DNA of 64,000 bases from Amphirosellinia nigrospora (GCA_004123355.1 SCHM01000004.1:5669017-5733016), one strand, 5' to 3'; positions 12,862 to 26,149 are shown, numbered from the stretch's first letter. Made by a program: numbers and translations. The notes: generated from the letters alone by a model not told the origin.

Positions 12862-13490
12862 CTATTACAGTAAAATGGATACTGCCCCTTAGAGAAGCTA
12901 TTCCAAGGGCTATAGACCTAGACGGAGGATCTTTAGAGGTTAGGTCACGTGATCGCGTACACAGGTCTATATAGGGGGCACAGGGCAGTCAAACTGCCTT
13001 ACGCCCATACACACAATATATGGCTTTTAACCCCTGCAAATCTCCGTAACAATCCCTTACTAGTAAGTAGTGTATTCACTTCAAAAAAGGATAAAGGAGT
13101 AGGGCTACGCTAGGGCTGCCCCTGCAAGGAAGAATCTCTTTAACACAGGTACTTAAGATGTGGCTCCAGGGTGGCGACTGGCAGAGCCCTGGCGGGCACT
13201 GCAAGCCAGCCCCACCCCACAGCTATAAGTATTTAGCCCACCACAGAAACCTAGACTTAGCCCTTTACTTAATCAACCAACCTAGTATATTGAGACTTGA
13301 TCTACACAGCCCAAACCGCAATAGTGAAGGCCCCGTAGGTTACTCAATATAGGTTGACAAGCACGCACAAAGAAAGCTACCCGGGGACTTAGCGTGGCGT
13401 AAAAGGAAGCGCAAAGGTAAGGGTGGAAGAAAGGTGAAGTGGATACTATAAGGATCCACCGGGTTGCTAAATTTAGCCAGGGCAAAAATT
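12700..13490 (+). other. RIP-spared, GC-richer terminal segment of the left-arm unit
   Basis: Composition changes abruptly here to something near balanced, with many CA, TG and GG dinucleotides, and returns to almost pure A+T right after 13,490. It includes TCACGTGAT at 12,946, a TATATAGGGGGC at 12,968 that could be a promoter box, and a GC-rich stretch at 13,158-13,225. The end reads GGTTGCTAAATTTAGCCAGG at 13,463-13,482. The mirror 37,388-37,930 is homologous at both ends but RIPed, lacks about 200 bp of 13,120-13,330, and has foreign sequence in place of 12,885-13,075. Short open frames inside (13,158-13,352 plus; 13,282-13,485 minus) overlap on opposite strands and show no protein character. 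Confidence 0.75.
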
Positions 13491-13502
13491 TAATAATAAA
13501 AT

Positions 13503-16500
13503 AAATTTAAATTATAATAATAAAATATAGTTTTAAAATAAATATTTTAAATAATATTAAAAAAAACTATTTTAATTAATATAAAATTATAATATATAAT
13601 TTATATATAATTTATAATAATTTAAATCTTTATTATTATTTTTTATTTAATAATTTTTAGCTAATTAAACTAGTTTATATTTTTATAAAAATTTAGCTAA
13701 TTATATATAATTAAAAAAAATTTATAAAAAAATTTATTTATATTAAAATATTATTTAAAAGCTTAAAAGTTTTTAAAAAATATAAACTATTTAAACGTTT
13801 ATATATATTTAATAATAATAAATATTTTTAAAATATTAATATAAAATTTAAAAAATTTAATAAAAAATAATTAATAAAAAACTTTTTTAATATAATAATA
13901 TTTTTTAATTAAAATAAACTAAAAATAATATTTAAATATTATATATATTTTTTAAATATATTAAAAATAATAATAATATTAATAAAAATAATAAAAATAA
14001 AAATAAAAATAAAAAAATTTATTTATATATTTTTAAATATAATTAAAAAAATTATATATTTTATTAATATAATATTAAATTATTTATATTATAAAAACTA
14101 ATAATAATAAATTTATTTTTATAATTAAAATAAACTAAAAATTAATAAAAAAAACTAATTATATTAATATAAATAATATAAACTTTTTTATAAAAATTTC
14201 CGATTATTTTATTTTATAAAATAAAAATATAATTATTAAAAATATTAATTTTATTAAATTATTATAAATTAATAATTATTTAATTTTTATTTATATTATA
14301 AACTTTTTTTAAATAATAAATATAAAATATATAAAAAATAATTTTATTTATTTAAATTATATAATTTATTTTATTAAATTTATTATAAATTTTATTAAAA
14401 ACTTTTATATTTTTTAATTAAAAAAAAAACTTTTATATTTAGTTTTATTTTTTATTAATTATTAATAAAAAAATTTTAAGCTATTTTATTTTAAAAATAT
14501 TAATTTTATTTTTATTTATTTAAATATTATAAACTTTAATAATTTTAATAAATTTAACTATTTTAAAAACTTTTTAATATAAATACTATTATTATTAATT
14601 ATATTTTAAAAAAATTTATAAACTTTTTAATATTTAAAATAAAATATATTTTTAAAAATTTAAACTTAAAAAGTTTTTAATATTAATATATATAGTTTTT
14701 TTATTAATAATATAGTTTTAATATTTATAATAAAATTATATTTATATTAATAAAAAAAATATTTAAAAATTAAATATTAAAAATATTAATAATTAAAAAT
14801 AAAAATATTATTTTTTATATAAAACTAATAATATAATTATTAGTTTTATTAAATATTATTATAAAAATAATTAAAATTAATTAATTTATTTATAAATATT
14901 AATTTTATTAATATTATATTAATTATAATAATTATAATAATTATATTATTAAATTTAATATTTATAATAATAAACGAATTTAAAATAATTAAAAATTTTA
15001 AACTAATTATTTTAGCTAATAATATTATTAAAATAATTATTATAATAATTAAAGTTTTTATAGTTAATTTTATAAATTAATATATATATTATTATTATAA
15101 TTTTTATAAATTTATTTTAATTTAATGTTTTTATTTATTTTAATTAAAATATTTATAATAATAATTAAAATAATTTTAAAAAATTTATATTTATTATAAT
15201 ATTTATTATTTTTTATATATTATTAAAAATAAAAATTATAATTAATAATAATAGTTTATATTTAATTTATAAATATATTTTTATTAGTTATAATAATTAT
15301 AATATATATTAATAATTTTTATATATATTTATAATTATAAATTATAACTTTAAAATTAATAATAAAATTATTAAAATTATAAAAATAATAATATTTTTAA
15401 AATAATTAATAATAACTTTATAAAAAAAAAAAGTTATTATTAATTAATATATTTAATTATAGTTTTTTATTATAATTTAATTTTTTTTTATATTTTAATT
15501 TTAAACCGTTTATTATTATTAATTTTTAAATAAAAAACTTAAATTTAATTTAACGTATTATTTTTACGCGTTTATTTTTAATAATAATTATTTAATTTTT
15601 ATATTTTTTATTATATATTTTATATTTAAAATATTATTATTAATTATAGTTTTATTTATATTTAAATTAATATATATTTTTATATTTTAACCGGTTAATA
15701 AAATATATATATAAAAACAAAAATATATATAGCTTAAATATAAAGTTTTATTATATATATTTATATTTAACGTTTTAAATATAAATATTTTAATCTAAAA
15801 ATTTTATCCGATTTATTTTATAAATAACGAATTATTATTAAAAATATTTTATTTTATAATTATATTTTTTTAGTTAATTTATATTAGTTTAAATATTAAA
15901 AAGTTTATTTTATAAAAATAATATTTAAATATAATATTTATATATATATTATTTAAAAAAATAAATAAAAAAATATTAATATATATTATATTTTAATAAA
16001 ATATAGTTTATATTTTTATATATAAAATAAAATATTAAATAATTTATATTTTTATAATATTTATAATAAATAAAAACTAAACTAAATATATAATAAAAAA
16101 TTTATTATTATAATATTTTTTATTAATATTATATTTAGATTTTTTTTATTTAAACGTATATTATTAGTTTAATATATATTATAATAATTATTATATTTTT
16201 TATTATAATATATTTTCGATTATTATTATAATTATAGTTATAATTATAGCTATAATTATAGTTATAGCTATAGTTTTAATTATTATTATAATTATTATTA
16301 TATTTTTTATTTTTTATTATATTTTTTATTTTATAAGTATTTTTTTATTATTTTTTTATAATAGCTATAATTTTATTATAATTATTATTATATTATTTAT
16401 TATATTTATTATTAAAATAATAATAATATTTAAATAAATTAATATTTATTTTTTAATTAATAAATTAAAATATTTATAATTATTATATTTAAAATATAAA

Positions 16501-18774
16501 TTTTAAAAGTTTTTATTATTATTTTTTAAATAGTTATAAAAAGGTTTAACGTTTAAAAATTTATATTTTATTTTTTATTTTAATTTATAATATATTTATT
16601 AATTTTTTTATATATTTATTTAATATTTTTTTTTAATAAATAAATATAATTAATAATTATTTTAATTTATTAGTTATAAATATTTTTTATAATATTTTAT
16701 TAAAATTATTTTGCGTTAAAGTTTTATTTTTATAAATATATTATAGTTTATATTAAATAAATTAAATAAATATATTTTTATTTTATATTATATTAAATAA
16801 AAAAAAATTATTTTTAAAAAACTTTTTTATAATATATTTAAAGTATATTTTAAAACGTTTTTTAGCTTTTTAAATATTAATTTAAATTTATTTTTTATTA
16901 AATATAATAATTAATAAGCTTAATTTATTATTTTATTATAAAAAAATAAAACTTATAAAAAATAATTAAATAATTTTAAAATTTAATTATTATTTAATAA
17001 TTTATATTATTAAATTTATATATAGTTTAAATATATTAAAAAAATATATATATATATTATATAATAATATTTTTTATTTATAATAATTTTTTTATTTTTT
17101 AAATTATTTTAATTAAAATTTAAAATTTTAATATTTTATATTTAATTTTATAAATATTTTTTATTATAAATATAATTAAAAATAAAGTTTTATAATAATA
17201 ATATTTATATTATAGCTATAATTATTAAAGCTAGCTTTATTATTTAATAAATTTAAATTATATTAAAATTATTTGTTTTTTATTATTATTTTTATTATTA
17301 TTATTTTTATTATTATATTATTTATTTCGATTAAAAAATATATTCTAACGTTTTTATAATATTTTTAAAATAAAAAAAAAAATAAAAATAAAAATATTAT
17401 TATTATATTTATTATATTTAAAAATAAAAACAAAAATATTATTATTATTTTTTTTTTATATAGCTATATTATTAAAATTAATTATTATTTAAAAAGTTTA
17501 TTAGTTTAATATAGTTAAAAATAAAAAATAATAAAAAATAATATTAATTTTTTAAAACTTTATAAAAATGCTAAAATTTAATTTATTTATATAAATTAAA
17601 TTTATTATTAATTTATTTAATATTTTTTATAATTTTTTATATTTAGTTTAATTTAATTTTGTTTAAAATTATTATTATTATTATTTTAAAATATATTTAT
17701 AATTTTAAAGTTAAATTTTAAATATTAGTTTAATTTTTTAAATAAAAAGTTTATAAGTTTTTAATTTATTATTATTAATTAAACTTTATTAATATTAATA
17801 TTAGCTTTAATTATTTTTACGCTAATTTTATTTTTTTTATTTTTTTTAATTTTTTAAATTATATTATTAAATAACTTATAAACGTTATTAATAAAATTTA
17901 TATAATAATAATATTTTATTTTATTAACGTTTATTTTAATAATAATTATTTTTAAAATTAAAATAAAAATATTTTTAAATAAAAGTTTTTAATAATAAAT
18001 TTAACGTTTAATTTAATAAATAATTAAATATATAAAAAAATTAATATTATTTTAATTTTATAATTTATTATTTTTATATAATATTATAATAATAATTTAA
18101 AAATAAAATAAATTATAATAAATAAAATAAAATAATAATATAATTTATAACTATATTTTAATAATAAAACTAATATATTTATAAACTTTAATAATAAATT
18201 AAAACGTTTAAAAATTTTATAATAAAACTAAATATTTAAAACAATTAATTAATAAAAATTTATAATGTTTATAATTTTATAATAATTTTAGTTACGCTAT
18301 AAAAATTAATATATTTAAAATATAAAAATATTTTATTAAGCTTTTTTTAAAACTAAATAATTAGCTTATTTAAAAGCTTATAAAAATATAAAAATAAAAA
18401 TATAAAATAAATCGATAGTAAACGTAATATTTATTTTAATTAACGGACATATATAAATTACGCGCTAATTATTGCTAGAAAAATAAATATTTTTAACTTT
18501 AAAATTAAAATAAAATAATTTTTAATATAGTTTATATTTATAATAACTACGTAATAAAATATTATTTTAAAAAAATATTTAAGTTATAAAATAAAGCTTA
18601 ATTAAAAAAAAAGTTTATTATTAAATTTACGTAATAAATCTAATAATAAATTTTTTAATTAATAATATACTAGCTGTTTATTTAAATATAAATATTATTA
18701 AGTAGCTTTTTTTTACGCTTTACGTAAAAAAGCTACTAGTAATATAAACCTTTTAAAAGCTTTATTAATTTTTA
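13503..18774. other. Second arm block, almost pure A+T, no gene
   Basis: This is the most extreme composition in the window; I found no CA or TG between 13,501 and 14,580. It matches 29,215-36,335 in reverse complement once the right-arm insertions are removed. A palindromic AT array lies at 16,200-16,330. Frames are closed throughout. It probably derives from a transposon different from 1-13,490, because the composition shifts and the RIP-spared end of the first unit stops exactly where this begins. Confidence 0.6.
16200..16330. repeat. Palindromic AT repeat (TATAATTATAGC)n, left arm
   Basis: Alternating units of ATAATTATAGTT and ATAATTATAGCT run for about 130 bp. Each unit is itself nearly self-complementary. 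The partner array is 31,850-32,030, where AGCTATAATT is repeated with the same 12-bp rhythm. Confidence 0.8.
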
Positions 18775-19130
18775 TTAAAAAAATAAAAGTTTAATATATT
18801 ATAAAAATTATATTTTATATATAATATTATTATTTAAAATATAAAATTTATAGTTATATTTAAAATTAAAAATAATTTATAATTATATTTAAATTAAAAT
18901 TAGTTTAAAGATTTTAATATTATAATTAGTTTTTTTAACTTAAAATAAAATTAATTATTTATTATAAATTTAACTTTTAATTTTATTTTATAGCTTAAAA
19001 TTATAATTTAATTATAAAATAATATATAATTTTAATATATATTATTATTATTAATAAAATAAATATATAAAAAGTATTATATATTAACGTTTTATATTTA
19101 TAAATAAATTTATTATTATTATTAATTAAA
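18775..19130 (+). repeat. Truncated X repeat (3' part), inner end of left arm
   Basis: Matches the 3' half of the X family (compare 22,030-22,465) and stops abruptly at about 19,130, where the 0.2 kb direct repeat begins. The right-arm partner (28,771-29,240, minus strand) carries about 115 bp less inside but continues to the true X end, so the left copy was cut when the spacer formed. Confidence 0.75.
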
Positions 19131-19132
19131 TA

Positions 19133-19331
19133 ACGTACTATATAAATATCTTAGCTATATAAATATTTTAGCTATTTTTTAGTATTTTATATAAATAATT
19201 AAAATAATTTAACTATAATATAAAAAATTAATTAAATTTAATTAAAATTGTTTTTATTAAATATTTTATTTTGTTTAATATATATACGTATTATATTTAA
19301 GCTTGTTATAAATTTTATAGTATTATTTATT
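19133..19331 (+). repeat. Direct repeat R, left copy; candidate LTR
   Basis: Starts GTACTATATAAAT and includes the marker ATATATACGTATTATATTTA. It repeats in the same orientation at 28,578-28,770. The two copies bound the spacer between the inverted arms. A pair of 0.2 kb direct repeats 9.4 kb apart is what a retrotransposon with short LTRs would leave, but I saw no clear target duplication and no primer-binding site. Confidence 0.65.
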
Positions 19332-20995
19332 TATAATATTTTTTTTATACGATAATTATTTAATTATATTTTATTATTTATTTAGTTTTTAGCTTTTTTA
19401 ATTTTTTAATTTTATTTTTTTTATAATAAGTATTTTTTTAATTTAAATTTGTTTATTTTTTATATAATAATATTAATTTAGTTTATAATTTATTTTTAAA
19501 GTTTAATTATTTTAAATTAAAATAATATAATTTAATATTTAATATATTATTTTTTTTATAATTAAATTAATTATATTTAAAATAACTATAAAAAAGCTAT
19601 TTTAATATTATATAATTTATATTTAATATATTAAACTTATAATTTAGCATTTTTTACGTTATAAAGTATTTATAACTTTTAAATTTAAAATCCGTTAAAT
19701 AATTTTAAAAATATTTTAGTTAAATTTTTAAACAAAAATTATAAAATAATATATTTTAAATCGTATAAAATAAAAACTAGCTTTTTAAAACTTTTTTTAA
19801 TATTTTTAAATATTATTATAACGTTATATATAATATAAAATAATATAAAAAATTTTTTTTTTAATATAAATAATATAAATTTAAGCTAATTTATCGATTT
19901 ATTTATTATATAATTATTTTAAAAACTAAAATAATTAATATTTAAAAGCTAAAGTTTATATAATAATAAATAAATATATATAAAAAATAATAATTTATAT
20001 TTTTTAATATATAATTTAAATTTAATAAAATAATAACTTTTATAATTATTTAAAATTAAAAAGCAATAAATACTTTTTATATAATGTATTATATAATAAT
20101 TAAAATATTTAATTTAATTTAAACTTTTTTTTTTTAGTTTAGTTATTTTTATTATTTTAATTTTTTAATCGGTTAATAAATAGTTATTTTTATATTAAAA
20201 TAATAAATAAGTTAATTTAACTAAAATAATATATAACGGAATAAAATAGCTATATAATAGAATAGCGTAAATAATAATGCTTAAGCTTTATAAAAAAAGT
20301 ATAACTAAATAAAAAAAGGTTTTTTTGTTAAAAAAAAAATTTTAGCTTTATTTTTTAAAAAAAAAATTCGGTTATTTTAATTAAAACTTTTTATTTTTAG
20401 CTATTAATTTAACTTATTAATATATAATATTATAATAATTTATATTATATTTATATTATATTTTTAAATAATTTATATTTATTTTAGTTATTTATATTTT
20501 ATTTTTATTTATAAGCTAAAAGTTTTATTTATTTAATAATTAATATTTTTATATTTATATAATAAAAAAAAAATTCGGTTTATAATTTTATTTTAATATT
20601 AAAGCTATTTTTAAAAATAACTATATAAAATTTTTATTATTATTAAAAAAATATATTTTTAATTTATTAGTTTATTTTAGTTATAGTTTTAATAAATTTA
20701 TAGCTTTTTAAAACTTTTAAATAAATATTAGTTTTTTTAGCGTAAAATTTTTTTATTTAAATAAATACGTTTATTTAAATTTTATTATAGTTATAGTTTT
20801 TATTTAATATTTAATATTATTTATAGTTTATAAAAATTTAATATTATTTTATTTTATAAAATATTAAAATAATTAATTATTAATATTTAATTATATAATA
20901 ATAATTATTTATTTAGTTTAATATTATAAAATAAATTTTATAATAATAACTATTTTAAATTTTATTAAATATATATAAATAGCTATAGTTTTAAT
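19332..20995. other. RIPed AT-rich spacer sequence with an X-like start fragment
   Basis: No gene seen. At 20,275-20,345 the sequence GCTTTATAAAAAAAGTATAA followed by an A-rich run and TTTTTT resembles the X start. What follows to about 20,420 keeps the X rhythm (A-run, then TTCGG, then AACTTTTTATTTTTA), so this may be the start of a diverged X relative. Beyond that, nothing but A+T-rich sequence up to the full X copy. Confidence 0.45.
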
Positions 20996-22673
20996 ATTTA
21001 AGTTTTATAAAAAAATATAACTAAATAAAAAAAGTTTTTTTATTAATAAAAAATTTTTTTATTTTTTATATTTAAATAAAAAATTTTTTTACCCGAATTA
21101 AAAACTTTTTATTTTTATTTATTATTATATATATTTAATTTTTATATTTATTTTTTATTATATAAATAATTATAAATTTAATAAAATAATTTAAAATTAA
21201 ATATTTATATTAAATAATAAATAATAATATAATAAATTATAAAGTTTTATTTTTAATTTTTTTTATTATAAATTATATTAAATTTAATTTTATATTAAAT
21301 TTAATTATTTAATAATTATATATTTTATTAAACTTAATTATTTAATAATTATATATTATATTAAATATAATTATTTAATATTATTTATTTAATTATATTT
21401 ATAATTATTTTATTTTTTTATTTTTTAATTTAATATTAATTTAAATATTTATTATTTTAAATTTAAACTAATATTATTATTAAAATTTTATTTAAATATA
21501 ATTTTTATTAAATTATTTTTTAAAAAAACTATAATTATTATAAAATTAACTATTATATTAATATAATAAATATAATAATATTTTTTATAAAATATTTATT
21601 TATAATTTTTTTATTTATTTTTTTATTTTTTATTATAATATTTTAAACGTAGTTTTTTAATTTTTAAAAACTTTAAAGCTTTAAATTAATTATAATAAAT
21701 ATATTTTTTAAGTTTTTAAGTTTTTTTTTTTAAACGTTTTAGCTAGTTTATAAAATTTTTTTTAAACTTATTAATAAATTTAAGTTTTTTTTAAAAAGTT
21801 TTTTTTTTTAAATATTTTAATTAATTTATAAAGTTTTTTTTAAACTTATTAATAAATTTAAGCTTTTTTTAAAAAGTTTTTTTTTTTTAAACGTTTTAGC
21901 TAATTTATAAAATTTTTTTAGATTTATTAATAAGTTTAAGTTTTTTTTAAAAAGTTTTTTTTTTTTAAACGTTTTAGCTAATTTATAAAGTTTTTCTAAA
22001 TTTATTAATAAATTTAAGCTTTTTTTAAAAAAAATAAAAATTTAATATATTATAAAAATTAATATATTTTATAATAATATTATTATTTAAAATATAAAAT
22101 TTATAATTATATTTAAAATTAAAAATAGTTTATAATTATATTTAAAATTAAAAATAATTTATAATTATATTAAAATTTAAAATAATAATTTATATTTATT
22201 AAAAAACTTTTTTAATTTTATTTAAATTAAAAATCGTTTTAAAGATTTTAATATTATAATAAGTTTTTTTTTCTTAAAATAAAAATTAATTATTTATTAT
22301 AATATTTAATTTTTTAATTTTATTTTATAGCTTAAAATTATAGTTTAATTATAAATAATAATATAATTTTAACGTATATTATTATTATTAATAAAATAAA
22401 TAATAAAAAATATTATATATTAATATTTATATTTATAAGTAAATTTATTACTATTATTAATTAAATAGCTAAATATTTTTATAATATAATTATATAATTA
22501 TATAAAAAACAAAATATTATATTAATAAATTAAAATAAAATAACAAGTTTTATTATATATAATTTATTAAAAAAAGCGAACTAATATAACTAGTAATTAT
22601 AACTTATTTATTAACCTAAATATATAGTTTTTAAAAACTTAAGCATTTTTGCCTTTAAATTAAAAAGCTTTTA
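20996..22673 (+). repeat. X dispersed repeat, full copy 1
   Basis: About 1.68 kb, starting TTTAAGTTTTATAAAAAAAT and ending after AAGCATTTTTGCCTTTAAAT and AAAAAGCTTTTA. It aligns end to end with 33,559-35,147 and 61,599-63,253, all on the plus strand. Inside are four 78-bp tandem units (21,720-22,030) and several 29-bp units. No coding capacity is visible. Beginning TA and ending TA fits a RIPed TG...CA solo LTR, but a non-autonomous DNA element is possible. Confidence 0.82.
21720..22030 (+). repeat. 78-bp tandem repeat inside X copy 1, 4 units
   Basis: Units start with a T-run, then TAAACGTTTTAGCTAATTTA, then a second T-run, TTATTAATAAATTTAAG and a third T-run. Starts near 21,731, 21,809, 21,888 and 21,966. 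Two of the four units match almost exactly; the second has ATATTTTAATTA where the others keep ACGTTTTAGCTA, a RIP-type change. Confidence 0.88.
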
Positions 22674-23818
22674 ATATATATAAATATAAAATAAAAATAG
22701 TTTTTTATTAAATAAAATATAATTTATATTTATTATATTTTTAATTAATTTTTATATAAATTTAATTTAATATTTATAGTTTTTTATTAAAAATTATTAA
22801 ATAATAAATAATTTATATTTTTTTAAATATAAAATATTTAAAAAAAAAAAACTTAATTATAAAATATTAATTAATTAATATATTTAAAAACTTTTTAATA
22901 ATTAAATAATAATTTAAACATTTATTTATTAGTTTAAATTTATAAATATATAGCTTTAAAAATTTTTAATTATAAATATAATAATAATATTAGCTTTATT
23001 ATTTTTTTAATATATATATTTAAATAAATATATTTTATTAAATAAAATTAATATATATTATTAAAATAGTTAATTAAAGCCTGAAATTTTTTAATTAGGC
23101 AAAAAATATTTATTTTTTTTAAATTTATTTTTAAAAAGTTTTTATAAAAAAATTTATTAGTTATATAATTTATATTATAAATAAATTTTAATTAAAAACC
23201 GCTTTATTAAATATTATAAAAAACCTTTATAATATAAATTAATAGTTATATATTTATTTTAAAATTATTATAATATTATAATATTTTATTTAAGTTTATA
23301 TTATTTAAATTTATAATTAAATAAAATATTAGCCGGTTTTAAAAAAGCTTTTATAAATAATTTTACTTTAAAAACTATTTTTAAGCTTATTATTTAATTT
23401 TTGCTATATTTTAAAAGTTTAAATATTAAGGTTTTTTTTATATATAATAATAACTTATTTAAATTTTTAATATTTATTAATTATTTTTTAAAATAATTTT
23501 TTTTAGCAAACTAAGCTATTATATTAATATTATTAATTTATATAGCTCGGTTTATTAAATAATTAAAAATAAATATATAATAGTTTTAAATTAATTATAA
23601 TAAACGTAATTTTTAAATTTTTAAAGTTTTTTTTTTTTAAACGTTTAAGCTATTTTAAAGTTTTATTTAAATATATTAATAAATTAAACTTTCGTTAAAA
23701 AAAGCTTAAAATATTATAAAAATTAATATATTTTATAAAACTTATAAATTTTTTTATAAAAAATTTTCATTTTTTTTAAATAAAAATAAATAATTAGCAA
23801 AAGCGTAATAACATTACT
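22674..23818. other. RIPed AT-rich sequence with a single X-type 78-bp unit
   Basis: No gene seen. A lone copy of the X internal unit lies at about 23,625-23,710 (TTTTTAAACGTTTAAGCTAT), followed by TATTATAAAAATTAATATAT as in X, so a broken X relative spans this region and probably runs to the X-like end at 24,438. Confidence 0.5.
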
Positions 23819-24048
23819 AATTAATATTTAAAAAGGCGTACTTTTATTACTAATTAATACTTAAAAAAAATATACTTTTACTATTAACTAGCATTTAAAA
23901 AAAGCGTATTTTTATTATTAACTAGCATTTAAAAAGGCTTACTTTTATTATTAATTAATATTTAAAAAAGCATACTTTCTATTACTTAATACTTAAAAAA
24001 GGCGTACTTTTACTATTAATTAATATTTAAAAAAAGCGTACTTTTACG
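23819..24048 (+). repeat. 33-35 bp tandem repeat, 7 units
   Basis: Seven units of the type TTAACTAGCATTTAAAAAAA then GCGTACTTTTACTA. Variation between units is mainly G/A and C/T, for example GCGTAC, GCTTAC, GCATAC and ATATAC. No partner array was found elsewhere in the window. Confidence 0.9.
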
Positions 24049-24179
24049 TTTTATTTTATTATAACTAATAAAAAACTATAATTTTAACTTTTAGTTTAAA
24101 GTTATAGTTTACTATAAAATAATATTATAATTTTAGTTTATATAGCTACTATTAATATAGCGGGCAAATAATATAAATA

Positions 24180-24438
24180 TAAAATTAACTATAATAATTA
24201 AATTATAATTATAAATATATTTTATATTTTTAATTTAATTATATAATAAAAAAAGCTATTATAATTAATAATAAATTAAAATAAAATAATAAGTTTAATT
24301 ATATATAAATTATTTAGAAAAACTAAGCTAATATAATTAATAATTATAATTTATCTATTATTTATTAAAATAAATATGTAGATTTTAAAAACTTAAATAT
24401 TTTTACTTTTAAATTAAAAGCTTTTAATTATTTATTTC
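24180..24438 (+). repeat. Diverged X-family 3' end
   Basis: Ends with TTTTAAAAACTTAAATATTT and TTTAAATTAAAAGCTTTTAA, the X terminus with changes. The preceding block with GCTAATATAATTAATAATTA also follows the X order. It lies on the same strand as copy 1, 1.77 kb downstream of its end. Confidence 0.6.
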
Positions 24439-24439
24439 T

Positions 24440-25110
24440 AGTTATTTATTAAATAGCTTTTAATTATTTATAACGTTTATATAATATTATAACTATTTTA
24501 AATAATATTTAATTTATTATAAATTTTATTTTATTAAAGTTATAAATATTTATTTATAAATATTTTTAGCTATAATTACGTTTTATATAAGCTTAAACTA
24601 TTTTTAATATTTATTAAAATTTTTATATAAAATTTATTAATAATTAATTTAATAATTAAAATATATTTAAAAATTAAATAATTATTATATAAAGTTTAAA
24701 GCTTAGTTAATTTTAATAAATAATACGTTATATTATAATAATTAATTAGCTATATTTTTAATATTATTTAATTTAAGCGGAAATTTTCGCGAATTTAAAT
24801 TAAATATATATATACGATTAATTTTTTTTTAAATTTTAATAATTAATATATTATTAAACGTTTATTATATTTTAAAATAATTCCGGCTTAATAAATAATA
24901 AAAATTATACAAAAAATATTATAAATTTTTATAACGCGTTAAAAAAATAAATTTTCGTTACGTTTTATAGCCCGTAAAACAAACTATAAATCTTTTTTTA
25001 TATAATAATACTCTTAATATTTATTAAAATATAAAAAAAAAAATAATATTTATATAAAAGTTAATAAAAAATAGCTAAAATATTTATATAACTAAAATTT
25101 TATTAATACG
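24440..25110. other. RIPed AT-rich sequence, nothing recognised
   Basis: Low-GC sequence with scattered CG and GCGTTA remnants; no open frame, repeat array or copy elsewhere in the window was recognised. Confidence 0.5.
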
Positions 25111-25114
25111 TTAG

Positions 25115-25342
25115 TTAAATATTTTTATAATATAATTATATAATTATATAATTATATAATTATATAAAAAAACAAATATTATAGTTAATAAATTAAAATA
25201 AAATAGCAAGTTTTATTATATATAACTTATTAAAAAAAAAAACTAATATAATTAATAACTATAATTTATTTATTAACTTAAATATATAGTTTTTAAAAAC
25301 TTAAGCATTTTTATTTTTAAATTAAAAAGCTTTTAATATATT
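25115..25342 (+). repeat. X-family 3' terminal fragment
   Basis: From TTAAATATTTTTATAATATA to AAAAAGCTTTTAATATA this is the last 0.23 kb of X, closely similar to 22,460-22,673. It includes a (TATAATTA)n run at 25,130-25,165 that is longer than in the full copies. Confidence 0.75.
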
Positions 25343-25419
25343 AATTTTATAAATTATATAATAAATATTAATTAAAACTTATTTTTTATATTTAAAATAG
25401 TATTTTAATATTTTAAAGC

Positions 25420-25740
25420 AGTTATAGATTTATAGGCTTTAATAGTTATACTTTATTATAGCTATAATACTTGTAATTTCCACTTGTAATAATTGTTACT
25501 TGTAGTAAATATAGTTGTAATAAATAAAAGCAAGCATTAGTAGTGAATGTAGCTACTTTACGCAAGTATTTAAATAGCTGTTTATAATATAAACTTAAAC
25601 CTTTTTTTTTTTTACTTTATTTGTAGATTTATATATAATATATTATATATATTAAAGCCTTGTTTTTTTAAGTATATAAAGCATAACTTTTTAATAATTT
25701 TATAATTTAATTTTAATAATAACTTTAACTTAATAACGGT
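25420..25740 (+). repeat. Segment S, inverted partner of 58,890-59,160
   Basis: The marker TAAATAAAAGCAAGCATT at 25,522, the following AAGTATTTAAATAGCT and the AAACTTAAAC with T-run and TTTGTAGATTTATAT all recur in reverse complement at 58,990-59,110. The plus-strand copy keeps more CA and TG (for example CACTTGTAATAATTG), so it is less RIPed. It may be the terminal part of the element in the spacer whose relative ends near 59,330. Confidence 0.7.
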
Positions 25741-25805
25741 TTAATTTAAATAATAATTTAATTTAATTTAATAACGATTTAATTTAATAATAACCTAAGT
25801 TAAAA
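25740..25805 (+). repeat. Short TAACGATTTAATTT tandem repeat
   Basis: Imperfect repeats of TTTAATTTAATAACGGTTTA type, similar in motif to the longer array 59,160-59,330, whose reverse complement gives AATTTTAATAACGATTTAAT. Confidence 0.6.
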
Positions 25806-26149
25806 ATAATAAAAAGGATTGCTCGACACGCTTAAATAGCAAGTTTAAATTTAAGGACATTATGTTTTTAATACTTTCCACTATTTTACTTTTATTTAAA
25901 TTAAGTTAAAGTTAAAGCAGCTAAAAAGCAAAGGATCGGAAAATTTAAAATTAATAGTTTGCTTAACTTTTAATAAAAAGTACTTAGGTTAAAATTCGTA
26001 AGTTAGCCGATTTTACACGTTTAAAGGTCTTGTAACTAATAAATTACCACTTAAATCACATATATAATGGTCTAGGTTAAAAACTATCATTTTTGCAAGC
26101 CATTAAGCGAAGTATTTTATTTATTTTCACTCTTAGGCAAAATAAACCC

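Larger units (their letters stand above)
1..19130 (+). repeat. Left arm of a giant imperfect inverted repeat
   Basis: The left arm matches, in reverse complement, positions about 28,771-51,070. I followed the match through many anchors, including 1,539-1,628 with 49,381-49,524, 7,420-7,760 with 43,300-43,640, 9,430-9,470 with 41,780-41,840, 12,700-12,840 with 37,830-37,950, 13,440-13,490 with 37,388-37,440, 13,503-13,700 with 36,130-36,335 and 18,400-18,490 with 29,500-29,590. The order is preserved throughout, so this is a duplicated segment and not a set of chance insertions of one family. Differences are mostly C>T and G>A plus small indels. The window begins inside the outermost tandem repeat, so the arm may extend further left. 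It contains at least one large transposon-like unit (1-13,490) and a second AT-rich block (13,503-18,774). Confidence 0.9.

Noticed and set aside
13158-13485. Two short open frames on opposite strands in the RIP-spared segment
   Set aside because: They overlap, have no recognisable protein features, and are explained by higher GC locally.
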